A stretch of DNA of 64,000 nucleotides from Hormiphora californensis (lineage: Eukaryota > Ctenophora > Tentaculata > Cydippida > Pleurobrachiidae): assembly GCA_020137815.1 (NCBI GenBank), contig CM035351.1:2855409-2919408 (forward strand), in the 5' to 3' direction. The first letter of the stretch is position 1; the number at the start of each line of letters is the position of its first letter. The notes beneath the pieces are model-generated. The model was given only the letters and a program-made list of their open reading frames with translations, did not search any database and was not told the origin of the DNA. The position numbers and the translations under genes are program-made. Positions 45,097-57,854 of the stretch are shown one piece after another.

Positions 45097-45719
45097 AACA
45101 TAACGAGATTGGAGTAGCAACAAAATAACTACCAGAGCTCTGTCTGGCGGCCCCAGACCCGTTTTGACAGTGTGCTTGGATCGGGTGGGTGCCGCCAGAT
45201 CTTGAATGGCGTAGGTAGACAGTGTACAGCAACTTCAACCCGGTTAAATAGAAAGACACAAATTTATCTTCGGCACTAAATAAATGGTGTTACGATCACC
45301 AAACACACACACAAACATCAATATATATCTTATCTTTACAAAAATCCCCAAGATTCACTCTCGGGCAACTCTATTAGTTTTAGCGGTGAATGAAACGGAA
45401 GAGTCTGAAAAGTATAACAAGAAATATACCAAGCACTCATTTATCAGAAAGTTGAACGGAGTTGAACACTTAACACGTCCTCTAAACATAGCTATGTTTA
45501 CTAGATTTTGATATGGCACCAATTGCGTCGCCTTTGCTGTAAGGTCAATACTCCGACAGGGCCTTTGCGATTAAGACTCAACTAGATTTCCATGCTGATT
45601 CTACTTTGTTGTACACTATAATTCTCTTCAAAGTATACTTTTATAAAATAAAAAAACAAATTTAAAATATATTCACTGTCCCACAGGCGTCATCATCTCT
45701 CTCCCTCCCATATATAATA

Positions 45720-47165
45720 TCAGTTCTCCTTCCCTTTCTCTCCTTCACTTTTAACCGATCCTTTATCGTCTTCATCCCCTAGCGGTACTGTATCGAACTC
45801 TTCTTCCTCTCCCTCAGTCCCCTCTTCTTCAGTCCCCTCTTTATCGTTCTCCCCGGCCTTGTCGGACAAGTTGTCCCCCGTCTCTCCACCAGTCTCCCCC
45901 GTTTCTTCCTCAACCCCCTCTCCTCCCCCGCTCCCCCGGGACGTGTTGTCTTCATCAGATAACTCGGGGAAACTGTCCGGCATGTTCACGTATTCAGATT
46001 TACCAACGCCTGCGACAAGAGTGTGTTAACATTGGGGTGTGTTAACATTGGGGTGTGTTAACATAGGGGTGTGTTAACATTGGGGTGTTTTAACATTGGG
46101 TGTAGCGGAGAGGCTTGTCTGTAATAAACTTCCCATGAAATGCATCAATTCTAAATGATCGAAGTGCTTTCAACATTGCTATGTTCATACACACATGATT
46201 TAGGCGGACTCCAGTTCGAATTAGCTCACGGGACCAGTTAAGCCTAATATAGGTGCAAAAAGAGTTGGGAATTGGTAAACGAAATCGGACCGTTCGCGTT
46301 GTTTTCTGTAAACATAATCTAGAGCGAGAATATATCTGCAAGGTGGGAATATATTTCGAAACTCACCATTTGAAACTTTGTCTGTGTCCGCTGGTTTGAT
46401 GGGAGACGCCTCTGAACCTACAACCAGAATTAGTTAGCATGGTTGTACAACATGTGTACAATGTCCAGTACATTGTGTACACGTGTTATTTGTTGTTGAA
46501 TTCAGCCTTTATCACACTCGATTTCTTGTCCTTTGTCAGTTTGGTGTAAGTCGATATACTGTAGTCATCAAATAAACGAATTTGTAAAAAAGTTGAAAAT
46601 GTATATAATCATCGAAATATATACACACATGTACAATCCCATCAAGCCCACCTATATCTACACACATTTCACACACTCATGGGTGTCGATATTACTATAA
46701 TTATATGCCGGAATGCTTCCCAGTCACCTAGCAACCACCCCTGGTCTAGTATTATTTGGAGAGCTGGTAGAGCCGGAGTTATCTGGTTAGAACTCTACAA
46801 TCAGATATCATACCGGACATAGAGCCCAGCTCAGGATATAGGCACCAGCCGGGTATAATCTCCCCTATATCTATCCCAAACTATGATATCACCACCACAT
46901 TTTCGAATATTTAAATATATATAATATATCAGTCACTCTGTGTGTCAGTATCTGTCTTTAATCACACACACACGCACACACACTTCACACTTCACACGCC
47001 CGAAGATCCATCTTTCTCACTTCATGCCACTTCATGCAGTATCGAGTTGTTGTTGTTGTTGTCGTGTATCGTGTCACTAACCAGCGAATTTCCTGGTATA
47101 GTTAATAGGGAAGGCTCCTTTTTTACCGGTGCTCTTCAACATACCCATGAACCAACCCTCATCCT

Positions 47166-47251
<86 letters not shown>

Positions 47252-50200
47252 GAAAGAGAGAAAGAGAGGGAGAGAGAGGGAGAGAGAGAGAGAGAGAAAG
47301 AGAGCGAGAATTAGTAACTCCATGGGAATTGGCTGCAGTATCTAGGGTAGTAACGGATGTGACTCTAACCAGCAGTGCAAGGGATCAACATTCGATAGCA
47401 TCATGTTAACTATGTGATTGTCGTAGTGATACATTATTTGGGAGTCATATAACGTAAAGTAAACAATCAAACAGCTAATCAAACAGCTAAACAAACAATT
47501 AATCAATTAAACAAACAGTTAATCAATAAAACAAACATACCTGCTCGTCGGTAGAGTCCCAGTCCATGACGGTGATGATATCACCAGTAGCAAAACTCAG
47601 CTCATCATCATCCACAGCAGCATACTCGTGAATACACTCAACTGTAGTACCTGCCTCCACCTTGAAGGTCGGGGAGAAGGGCGTCACTGAACTCTCGTTA
47701 CCTGGGTGAGAGGGAGGGAGTGTTAAACAAGTGGGAGCAAGAGTGGACCAGGCCCTTTCTCAAGCTGCTCAGAGGCTGTCTGGCGCCGACCCGATCTGAG
47801 CGCACTGTTGAGAATCTAAATGTGGTCTCAGAGGAAGGGCCTGGTACAGGATGGACAACGCAAAACAAGTTCTATAAGTAGTAGGGGCGTAGCTTTTGTG
47901 CTTTATATTTTGTGCTTTTTACATTGATTTTACAGAGGATTATTTAGTAGCTGCTAGGTTGGTGATATGGATTTTATTTTGATCTTTAATTCCTGCTTTG
48001 ATGCCCCAAACGGGTATTTTTAGCTCCATACCCACGTCCTCGCTCTTCTCGCAACACTGCGAGCAGAGCGAGGAAGGGTCATGGGGGATAAAACGAGTGA
48101 ATATACAGTGAATATACAATTTGGGCTCCAACAATATCCCTTCTTAAATTCCCTTAAAAGCTGCGGAAATCCCAGATATCGACACGTAGGCACTGACCCA
48201 GCTGTGCCTCCATAGCCAGAATACTATCCGTCTCATCCCCCTCCTCCTTCGTCTCAGCTGCAACTTCTTCACTATGTACAATGTCTCCATTCTCAACAAC
48301 TTCTTCCTCCTTCTTCTTCTCTTCTTGAGTCTCCTCCTCGGCCTCTTCTTGGATCACAACATTTTGTTCCTCCACCGGGGAGGCTGGTTTGGGTGTCAGG
48401 GGGATCTCGGTCTCGGTCTCGATAGGAGCTGCCACGGGAGATGATTTGGAGCTTCGAGGAGAGGGCTTTAGCGGTGGTGCTGCAGAAGAGTGGGGATGGG
48501 GTGAATCTTTGAAATGTGAATGTAATGAAATATATGACGATGAGAATTTATATTGAGACAATAAGTTGATCTTCTTGAACATCTTTATACGGATTAGCTG
48601 AACATTTAGAACAGAATCAGCACAAGAAGGATTGAAACATGCGATAGACAGAGAAGGGGTGCATACCAGGGCCGGTATAGAGATGAAACTCTTCATCTGA
48701 AGAAATGGGGCAGTTTAGGGCAGAACAACCCTCTTTTTACAGCATTTAATGTGCGGGTAAGGGATGCAAGAGAAAGATAGATTGGAAGTTGTTATCTTTT
48801 TTAGTCCTCCCAATGAGAGGACTAAAAAAAGATAACAACGATGTGATCTGTTTACCTATGTCACTGGCTCCTGAAGTTTCATTCTCCTTCTTGACCGGGG
48901 TCTGAATGAAAATAATGTTTTCCATGAGTGTCAATGTTGTAGCTTGTTTGTACGTGTGTTTGTTTGGTCGATTGTTTGTTTTTGTAGGTCTGTTTGGAGC
49001 TGCGCTGGACTGTCTAATGTCTATACATAATATATTTTCTGGTTTGCACACAATCGATTTCTCGTTTTGAGTGAATGGGGATGCAATAGTGAACTGTCTT
49101 GTCTTGTGTAAGATACAATAGTGAACTGTCTTGTCTTGTGTAAGATACAATAGTGAACTGTCTAGTGTCACAACCTACCACGGGAGAAGCTTTAGCGGCA
49201 TCTAAAAAAAGGGGGGAATATAATATTAGTATACCTGTCCAAATAACAGACGTCTTGTTGTCTGGGGTCTTAGCTGGTTCTACAGCTGTTAATCTTTGGT
49301 TTGTCTGGTCGTTTGTCCGCTGCTTTGTCTGTTCGTTTGTCTGTTGTCTTTTTGAACCTGATTCTAGGATATCAGGGTAGTTGATGGAAATCGATATACC
49401 ATTTGTCTCCATTTGCATTCATGAGACAGAAAACACCACTATGAATCGCAGGGAGAATTGTCTATAAATTCACTACTTACTGGATGCTGTGTAGACGTTG
49501 GCTTGCTGCGTTGGAACAACATATGGGTCAGCGGCAATACTGAAACAGGGAAAATTGGGGTTAACTATAGAATTTTCGATATTTTGTGGGACAGTTGGAG
49601 GGGTTGTAGCGGAAAGATGTGTAGTGTAGGGATCTATCAATAGTGTTACGTTTCATAATGTCTGTCTAGATATCTGTCACTGAGTCTGTGACACTGTTGT
49701 CTGCTGCTATCATGTCTCGTTAGCTGTCTCTCTAGCTCTGCTAGGCTCATATATGGACCTTCTTTCAATCTGCCATACATTAGTAAGCAACGATTTTCAA
49801 ACTTTATAACTTCAAACAAATTAATTTGAGTTCTGAAGGAGGCATAGACGCCGAAACTGTCAAATACATATAATGTGTACAATTCAAGGTCGCCGGTATT
49901 CCATCCTTCTATTAACTGATAGCATGTTAACTAAATGTTAAAAACGCTACCTATCTGTACGTGTCGTGTTAGGACTAGCAGGGGTCCGTGTTCTGTAGTA
50001 GTATATTGGGGAAGTTCGGCCCTTAGTAGAGCCTGCTGCCTGAAGTTTTAACAACTTTTCTGCACACTCAATTCTCTGTCTATTCCTACATACCAAGATA
50101 GGTTGTTATACTTATTGAGTGTTAACTAGGCACTACAATACTAACAAGCACAGTTATACACGAGAGAGAAAGTGAGAGAGACCCACTCTCTACCTAGCAC

Positions 50201-53200
50201 GAAGCCTAGATTACGTAGTCTGTCCGTGGGGTGTACCTCCTACGACCAGATAATCCAGGTGCCCGTGGATAGGCCGCTACTGGTAGTAGATCGATTGTTA
50301 ACCGACCAAGGTCTACAGCCCTCTGGCTGTCCCCCTGGCCTTGGTCTGTAAACTATGTCGGTCAGTGGGACTGTTTTCTAAAACCGTGACAGAGAATTAT
50401 GTGTTGGGAGCGTGGTAAAGTGCGCGCCATCGCGCGAAGAATACGACATCAGGGCGGTCGCGCGTTACGTCAAGTTGGGGCTGTTCTTACTTTGACATTG
50501 ACTGTGGGACGGGCTCTTCTTTCTTCGTCTTCCTAATGGCACCCATAGAGAGGCTCCTCTTGAAACTGGAGGGGGAATGGAGATCATTATCACTACATAG
50601 TGAGGTGTAGAACTATCTGTAAATCAGGTGTGCGTATCAGGTATAAAATGTCATCGGAACCGAATGAAATCACGGCAAGAGAAAACCACATGATAATTAT
50701 ATTTTGACCTCAGCTAATAATACTGTGACGATATGAGGTAATGGCTTTGGGTTTTAGGTTCTAATGGAGTAACATCCATGTAGGAAGTGCCACATACACA
50801 ACACCGTTTTACTATTTATTAATCTTGTTTTCATTAGGTCCTCCCTGGTGGGAGGTGAGCCCAGCCCCGAGGTACTGCAATACGGGGAGGACTCGTGGTC
50901 TGGCTGAAGCAAGCTTCACATCCAAGACCGGATTCCAAAAATCAATTTAATATTGAAACAGTACGATGTACTGTGTATCAGATATTAAACTGATAAGAAC
51001 AGATACTACACTTGATCTTAGCCAAAAGGCCGAGAAGCGATACCTGACCAATGCTGGTCATGCTTCTTAACATTTCGAATAGAAACTTTCCTTGTGTTCT
51101 ACTTGAGAATTTAGCTCTCCCATTTCTTCCTTGGAAATGCTTCCTAAATTGCTAAGTGGTTCTCTAAAAGCTTCCTCATAACATATTTGCTACGCTAAAG
51201 TGGTTTGCGTATATAATAAAGTGTTGCTTTCGGTTCTAGCAAGTGTGAGGCATCAAGCATACATTATACACTTACCCCTCCCTACCTACCTCTCTCTCAG
51301 TGTCCCTCTCTTTCTCTGTACTCCCCTCTCTCGCTCTCGCTTTGTGCACGATTGATACTTCCTGCCCCCTACTGTGTCCCCACCCCTACCATGCCCCCTC
51401 CCACCCTACCATGTCCCATACACAGCACAGCGGTATCATGTATAACACGTGGTATTATTATAACACACAGCCGCGGATATAGCTGATAGCATGGATGACT
51501 ACCTTCCTGTTCTTCATGGCTTGTTGCAGTATACTATTTTCCACTATGAAAACAAACTAATGCTACAACTGTTTCTCTATGTCACTCACTTTCCATCTCT
51601 CTCTCTATGTATCGCTATGCATCTCTCTCTATGTATCGCTATGTATCTCTCCCCAAGAACTCTCTCACTCCATCACTGCAGCAGTACCTCTGTGTTCATG
51701 GAAGTGCATGGGAAGTCTCAGGACTTTACCATGTCAAGAAGGAGTGACACCCTGTGTGTGTGTAGTTCATAATGATGGCAGTTGAACAAAGTATCATGTG
51801 AATTGTGCTGCTTGTCTGTGTGTGGAAGGATATGTTTGTTTGTTTGTCACTCACCCGCCGCCTCCTCCATTGCTCTTTCGGAAACTCTTTCGCAGGCTCT
51901 GTCGCTTGAATCTGGCAAATAGGGATTCATTACACCTAGGATTGGGGGGAAGTCATGTCAGTCTGTCAGTTCGTTCGTCCGTCGTCATAGTCACTTTTTC
52001 AGATTCTGAGTTACTGTGTTATCATTAGGGGTTATGTGTTAGTCAATGTTAGTTAACAATTAACATACTTCCTCGCGTTATCGCTAATAATAAAGAACCG
52101 TTCCACGTTTCCAATTTGTCGTGTGGAGGGAGGATCACCTCGAATAGACTCTTTCAGGGGCTCAACTGCTGCATGACACTCTGAATACACCTGAAAGGGA
52201 GAGTTTAGAGAGAGTCTGAAATACTCAGATCTTGTTTTTTGAGGGAAATATTGAGTTTATTTTCGTCTCACCTGAGAGAACTCCTTGCTGTATCCCACAT
52301 TTTGCTCAAAGAAAGTATCAAGGAATCGAGAAATGAAGGGTTTCCGACTGAAAGGAAAGAGGGGATTAAAAAGTCGGATTTGATAAATAGTCCCAACCCC
52401 CGGCAGAAAATGAGGCTAATAAACAGCTATCCAATAACCCCCCGCCCTCCCCCCCCCCCCTCGTCCCAGATCCTGGTATAGCTTGGTACGAGGTGCCCCA
52501 TATCATTATTCTTTGTTTTCACAACTAATGTACCTAACTCATTTTAGAACAGCCTCAATCCTCATAAAGTATATTGAGACTTGAGAGTTTTAGAGAGGGA
52601 TAAATTGAGGGACGGATAGAGGGATATAGAGGGGAGTAAGAAGGAGATGTAGAAAGTATAAATTGAGCATGACGAAAAGACAACATCTCTCTCTCTCTCT
52701 CTTCGTGACGGTAGAGGTGCATAAAGTAATGACATTTTATGTGCTCCCAGTGCCGCAACTGCCTAGCCACTAATACCATTACGCTCTACCTCTGATTGAA
52801 TCTGCCTACGTATAAATACAACTTACAACCGATTCAATACCTGTCTCTTTCTCTCTTTCTACGAACTAAACCACCTTTTTTCGGTAGAATTTTTCTTTTC
52901 TTAGCTTTTCTCTCCTTCTTATTCTTCTCTTTTATTCTTTTGTCAATCTAATTTTAGATTTAATAATTTAAAGGTGAGATCACTTCTGGCTGACGACCGA
53001 GGAAAAAACAAAATCATGATGATGCAGGCACTTTTTTGTGCTTTTTCACAATTTGGTCAGATCATCTGGTGTTTCCGTGAGTCAGGAAATTGCACAACTA
53101 ACTGTCCTACGATGTTACGCCTTTACATTTGACCACACAGCATTGAAGAAAAGGAGGCAGGGAGATAGAGAGAGAGATATATACATAGAGAGGGGAAAGA

Positions 53201-53434
53201 GAAGGGGAGACAGAGAGAGGGAAAGATAGAGATGGAGGATGAGAGAGGGGAAGAGAGGGAAAGAGAGGAGATATAAATCGATGACATAATTTCTCACGGT
53301 GTTTCCTAATCATTTCAGCTGTTGACTAAGTAGAAAACGAGGTGAATTGCCTTGGTAATTGCTTTGTACCTGTGTCCTAATTTAGAGCAAGAAAATTGCA
53401 CAGAAATTGAGAAAGAATGAGAAAAAGTTAGAAC

Positions 53435-53488
<54 letters not shown>

Positions 53489-56451
53489 GAGAGAGAGAAA
53501 GGAAGGGAGAACAGTAAGAGAATTGAGAAAGATGTGTGTATAGTAGAAAAGGGGTTGTACTTATAATGCCACAGTAATTAGTACCTGCTCAGAAAATCTG
53601 AAGGGCGAATTGACAAATGTGGACACACTCAACTTAAAACGAGAGAGTGTAGGAAATTTGATGATATTACACACCAGGCAGGGATAACGACATGATAGTT
53701 ATAGGGAAACGATATCTTGGAATTCAGCTTGTTCTAGAAGCCTGCTTGTAAGGAGGCATGCCTGTGAGAGACTGTGCTGAAAATTGAAATGCCCTGCAAT
53801 GAATATTGGCAAGGATAAAACTGAACATTCTAGTTAAATTCTTTCAGCACTTTTATTGGCAATCAAAATCCCAAGGTAATGGCTAAATTCTCCATTTCCA
53901 TTTGGTGACGCAGTCACCCCTCCACTAGCAGCCGCGAAGAGGGGATTGTATCACCAACACTTCTATTCTTTCTGTAAAAATTGACTGCTTCATTGCACTA
54001 AATGTAGTGCCAGAATGTTCAATAATGTGCAATATTCCCATGTGTGTGACAGGTGTCCACTCAATTGAACTCGGTAGGGGTCTACAATGTGTGTACATGT
54101 GGAGGGATCAGAGAGATCAGAGAGAGTCAAAGATTAAAGGATGTAAGTAAAGTCAATCAAAAATCTCTCCATCAAGTTGGATTGGAATTTAGTGCATATT
54201 CTCACAGCTCCAAATTCTGTGACGAACATAACAACTCTCTACAGATTCTCCACTCCGTTCTATTTTCTAAGATCTCCATTCCATTCCTAAAACAATCACA
54301 TGCACAACCACGCCCTTCCACTATCCACAACCCTATCTGTACGTGCTCACACATACCTTTCCTATCTTACTACAACACTCTCCCCTGTCCCCCAAAACCC
54401 CCACTTTTCTATTGCTAAGTGCTATCCTTCCACACATACCTGTCCCAAAACTGGGGTAGATCTTCAGCTAGCTCATTGTTAACTTCCTCGTAGATCATTT
54501 TGTGTTCTGTGAATTCCTCCTGAAACATGTTTTGTTTAGGAAATTTCTTATTGCGAGCTATCACGATCAATATTGGTAGGTCTATAGACGGTAGCTGTAC
54601 CCCACGCTGTAGCCCCATCTATAATCTGTCTCTGGGGTTTAGAAGGTGGTGGGGGGCTCCCGGCTCAACCATAACCCCAGTGGCCAGACAGACAGCAGTA
54701 CCCGGCGGGGGTTTCAAAATTCAATTACCTGTGCCAATCCAAGTTTCTCGTGGGATATCTTATCACCCTTTTTTAGTGTGTCAAGGTTTCGTTTACATCT
54801 GGTGTAGTCGAGTAATTTGCGTTCTCGTTTGTTCATTCGCTCCTGAAGAGGCAATTCTAGTGACAACTGATATGGCATTGGGAGAGTGAGGGAGTGAGAG
54901 AGAGAAAGAGAAAGGAGGAAAGAGGAGCGGAAGTAAGCGAATAAGGGGTAGATAAGATGAGAGAGAGTTGGACTAATTTAAGAGTAAGACGTGGAAGGGT
55001 GTCGTATGACGGTTGATTTCCTTACGTACTGCAGTTATAGACACACACACACACACACACACGTCACACAAGTGTGTAATAATCTGCAACTACTACTACC
55101 TACAGTTCCCAAAACTTCACAGTGAGTAAAACATACATCACTGGCAAAGTCCCAACTTCTTAATAATCAGAAACACACAGTTCACACCTGTACCCTAGTT
55201 ATCGAGCAAGACAAACAAAAATACCTTGATTTCAGGGAAGGTTTCCACGTAGTTATTAACGGGTACTAGCAGGGTATCCACCATAGAGTTACTAAGCTCC
55301 ATGTTCAACTTTTCTAAACTCTGAAAAGAAGGAGGATGAGGTTAGGGTGATGTGGTTAAATAGAGAGTTGTTAGGGAACTCTGGATGGGAGTGAAGAGGT
55401 TATACAGATGTTAGAGAGAAAGAGAGAGGGAGGAGATTAGAGCGAGGAAGTGGTTAGGGAAATGGTGATGTCTGGAAACCACTTCCTAGTTTCGATATTA
55501 CCACCGTAACCACTACAATAAATTAGGACATGATATAGAGCAATGGCTGAATTCCCTAAGGAGATGGATCTGTCAGCAGAGTCATGAATCTGGTTATATT
55601 ACTAGGTGATACTACCCACCCTGTCTGTCACTTTGTGCCTTTTTTCTAGCAGTATTTTTCAATAGAATGGGTGTGTTTTGTAACCTCTTATTTCAATAGC
55701 TTGTACAGAACCCAAACAACTGTTGTACACATGACACTACCTATGTTACCTGGAGACACTACACATCACACTACCTATGTTGACCCACACATAATATATC
55801 AACTGCATATGTTTTTTGACAACATAGCACTGTTTGTAGTGTGCACAAACAAACACCCGCCCTTCTGCAACCCGCCCTTCTGCCAGCCGCCCTTCTAGGC
55901 TAGTGTGGTTAGAATACTGTTCTGAGCGGGTCTACATGTGGTTTGATTGCTCAAAACAAAAACAGTTGAAGAGCATAGGAAGCAGGAACCGACCGAACCA
56001 AGTAAACAACCAATCAGAACTCGTTATTTAGGTCACGTGACTGGTTATCAGCCAATCAGGGACCAGTATTTCCTGATTCGGTCGGTTCCTGATAGAAAGG
56101 CAATGGGAGCAATGCTCATGAGCGGGGCAATATCATCACTATTACCTGTAAGGCCTTGACGAGGTTCATGTTACCAGGCCATGTGAACTCGTGCATCTCT
56201 CGTACTACCTCCATCAGACTATGGGCTGATCCCTCCATTGCTGAGGGGAGAGAATAGAGAGGTTAGTTGTCTCTCAAAAGATTGCACTCTCCGAACCGGG
56301 GTCATGCAGTATGACAAGGGGTCAGTGATATGATGAGATAAAGAGGTTAGGGATGAGCCATCTCATGAGTTATAGAATGGGGAAGAGAACATGTGGTTAG
56401 AAATGCGAGCGAGAGAGGGGTTATGAACGCGAGAGAAAGGGATGAAAGAGA

Positions 56452-56543
<92 letters not shown>

Positions 56544-57839
56544 ATCTATGCTATATGTGTGTGTGTGTGTCACATATATAACTGGGTATCATGTTGATCA
56601 GATTGCTTGCTGAGTTGTATCACACAATGACACACACACACATACACAACGACACACGACACGCCCACATACAAACACGGATAACACCAAAGACTGCCCC
56701 AGAGTGATAGGTGATCTACAACTCTGGCTCATGCAACTCATAGAATCTATGACTATGGAGTGTTACACAATGTTATGTGTGGGGGACGGGGTGTTACATG
56801 AGCGGGGGCGGGTGTGTGTTACACAATCGTTGTGATTAAAGCACTATCATCAAATATGATATATGCCGTCCTTGTGTGAATATTTGGAGGCATATAACAT
56901 GGAGTGACTAATGGTCCCCCTGGATGACCCCCCACAAGGGACCCCCCCCCCCACAAGGGACCTCCCTCCCACAAGGGTGTCTGTACACATTGTCATGGCA
57001 ATGATGATTGTGCGGTACACATGTGGGTGTGATGGCAATATATGCATGTGAGAGAGAGAGAGACAGGGAATTTCTCTGACTTTCCCTATCACCCATCTAT
57101 CTCTCTCCCCCTCTCTCCATGCAGTTGCAGCTGCATGTCTCACTTCTCTCTGTCAGCAAGTGTGTGTGTGCTTTTTATAGTGTGAGAGTGCCAGACCAGT
57201 CAACGAATAAACGCAGTAATACAATTAATATCTTTCTAACTTTTTAGCGAGGCGATGTAGCCCTTTACTTCTCTATGCAGCTTCAGTGCTAACGCCTGAA
57301 ATGGAAGGAGTCGTTAGTTAGTGAAAATAAAAACCTGTTAGAAATAAAACTGGTGTAAAGGGAAATGTGATAGTTCGAGAAAGGCGTGAAGTAGGAATCG
57401 GATAATAATATGCAAAGAGATAAATAACTCTTCCGTCACAGTGATAAGAAGAATTGCAACAAGAGGCTTGTGGCCCACAAGTTGTGGGTAATTATATCAA
57501 CAACTGTACACTTCTCAGGTTGTACCAGATGTTGTGCGGGTGAAAGAGTACCACTCTGCACGTAATTGTTCATACTTTCTTCGGAGCACAGGACACAGTG
57601 TCAAGCGACTGAAACCACTGCACGTGTATAACAGCACACCAGGGAATGTTATATGTGTGTAACTCTCTCTCTCTCACCTGTTGTCTGTTGAAGTTAGCAA
57701 CATGAACCTGCCACTTGTCATCCTTGACAATGATCGCCTCGGAAGACCGGCCGATTCTCTGTTTCAGTCTCTCATTAGTTCTACCAATGAACTTCTTCGT
57801 CCCAACTTTAAACCTGTCAAGCTTGGATTCCTCCTGCAT
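45720..57839 (-). CDS. Amphiphysin/BIN1-like BAR-SH3 protein, 19 exons, 703 residues
   Basis: Binds and curves membranes through the BAR dimer and recruits partners through SH3, as in endocytosis or tubule formation. Exons: 57839-57678, 57295-57241, 56240-56146, 55320-55225, 54842-54729, 54519-54440, 52347-52272, 52190-52069, 51935-51855, 50565-50491, 50085-49951, 49539-49481, 49201-49179 (23 bases), 48901-48856, 48506-48198, 47701-47541, 47163-47082, 46417-46367, 46009-45720; 2,112 coding bases, every phase correct. BAR part (about 1-266): [87 protein letters not shown]. Then a Pro/Ser/Glu linker. SH3 (about 522-588): [47 protein letters not shown]. Unusually, about 113 residues follow the SH3, ending in a Gly/Glu/Asp-rich tail. 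The start ATG at 57839 follows an acceptor by 15 bases in frame, so an upstream coding exon is possible. Confidence 0.88.
46018..46102. repeat. Tandem GTGTTAACATTGGGGTGT repeat
   Basis: Five copies of a 16-17 base unit next to the last exon acceptor of the amphiphysin-like gene. Confidence 0.85.
46723..46735. promoter_or_regulatory. RFX X-box-like site in an intron
   Basis: GTCACCTAGCAAC fits the two half-sites of the RFX consensus with a one-base spacer. It lies in the intron between exons 47163-47082 and 46417-46367 of the amphiphysin-like gene. Functional meaning unknown. Confidence 0.3.
47167..47305. repeat. (GA)n microsatellite
   Basis: About 140 bases, pure GA for the first 75 and then interrupted. 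It lies only three bases beyond the AG acceptor of the second SH3 exon (exon starts at 47163), on the minus strand an uninterrupted CT polypyrimidine tract. Confidence 0.9.
49072..49166. repeat. 32-base tandem repeat, three copies
   Basis: Unit includes ATAGTGAACTGTCTTGTCTT and GTGTAAGATACA; the third copy is partial. Adjoins the donor of the 23-base microexon. Confidence 0.85.
50854..51041 (-). ncRNA. U2: U2 spliceosomal snRNA gene
   Basis: The minus strand begins ATCGCTTCTCGGCCTTTTGG and continues CTAAGATCAAGTGTAGTATC, with the GTAGTA branch-point recognition sequence, then TGTTCTTATCAGTTTAATAT, an Sm-like site GATTTTTGGAA, and the 3' stem-loop ending GTATTGCAGTACCTCGGGG..CTCACC. The length of 188 fits animal U2. 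The 5' end is exact by homology; the 3' end is set at the conserved CACC and could differ by a few bases. It lies in the intron between exons 51935-51855 and 50565-50491 of the amphiphysin-like gene, on the same strand. A GGGAGG hairpin follows the 3' end. I could not identify a PSE with confidence. Confidence 0.95.
53436..53487. repeat. (GA)n microsatellite
   Basis: In the 2.1-kb intron between exons 54519-54440 and 52347-52272, which otherwise shows only purine-rich sequence (52560-52700, 53150-53280) and no gene. Confidence 0.85.
56452..56539. repeat. (GA)n microsatellite
   Basis: Nearly pure GA followed by a short GT run. In the intron between exons 57295-57241 and 56240-56146. Confidence 0.9.
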
Positions 57840-57854
57840 ACTTGATTGGGACTC

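Noticed and set aside
49951-50048. Acceptor at the CTTCAG near 50049 for amphiphysin exon 11
   Set aside because: It shifts the frame and spoils the next exons. The acceptor at 50086-50087 keeps phase and adds a plausible helical segment ([15 protein letters not shown]).
52555-53313. Pyrimidine/purine-rich open frames in the amphiphysin intron
   Set aside because: Low-complexity GA-rich intron sequence without homology or in-phase splice sites.
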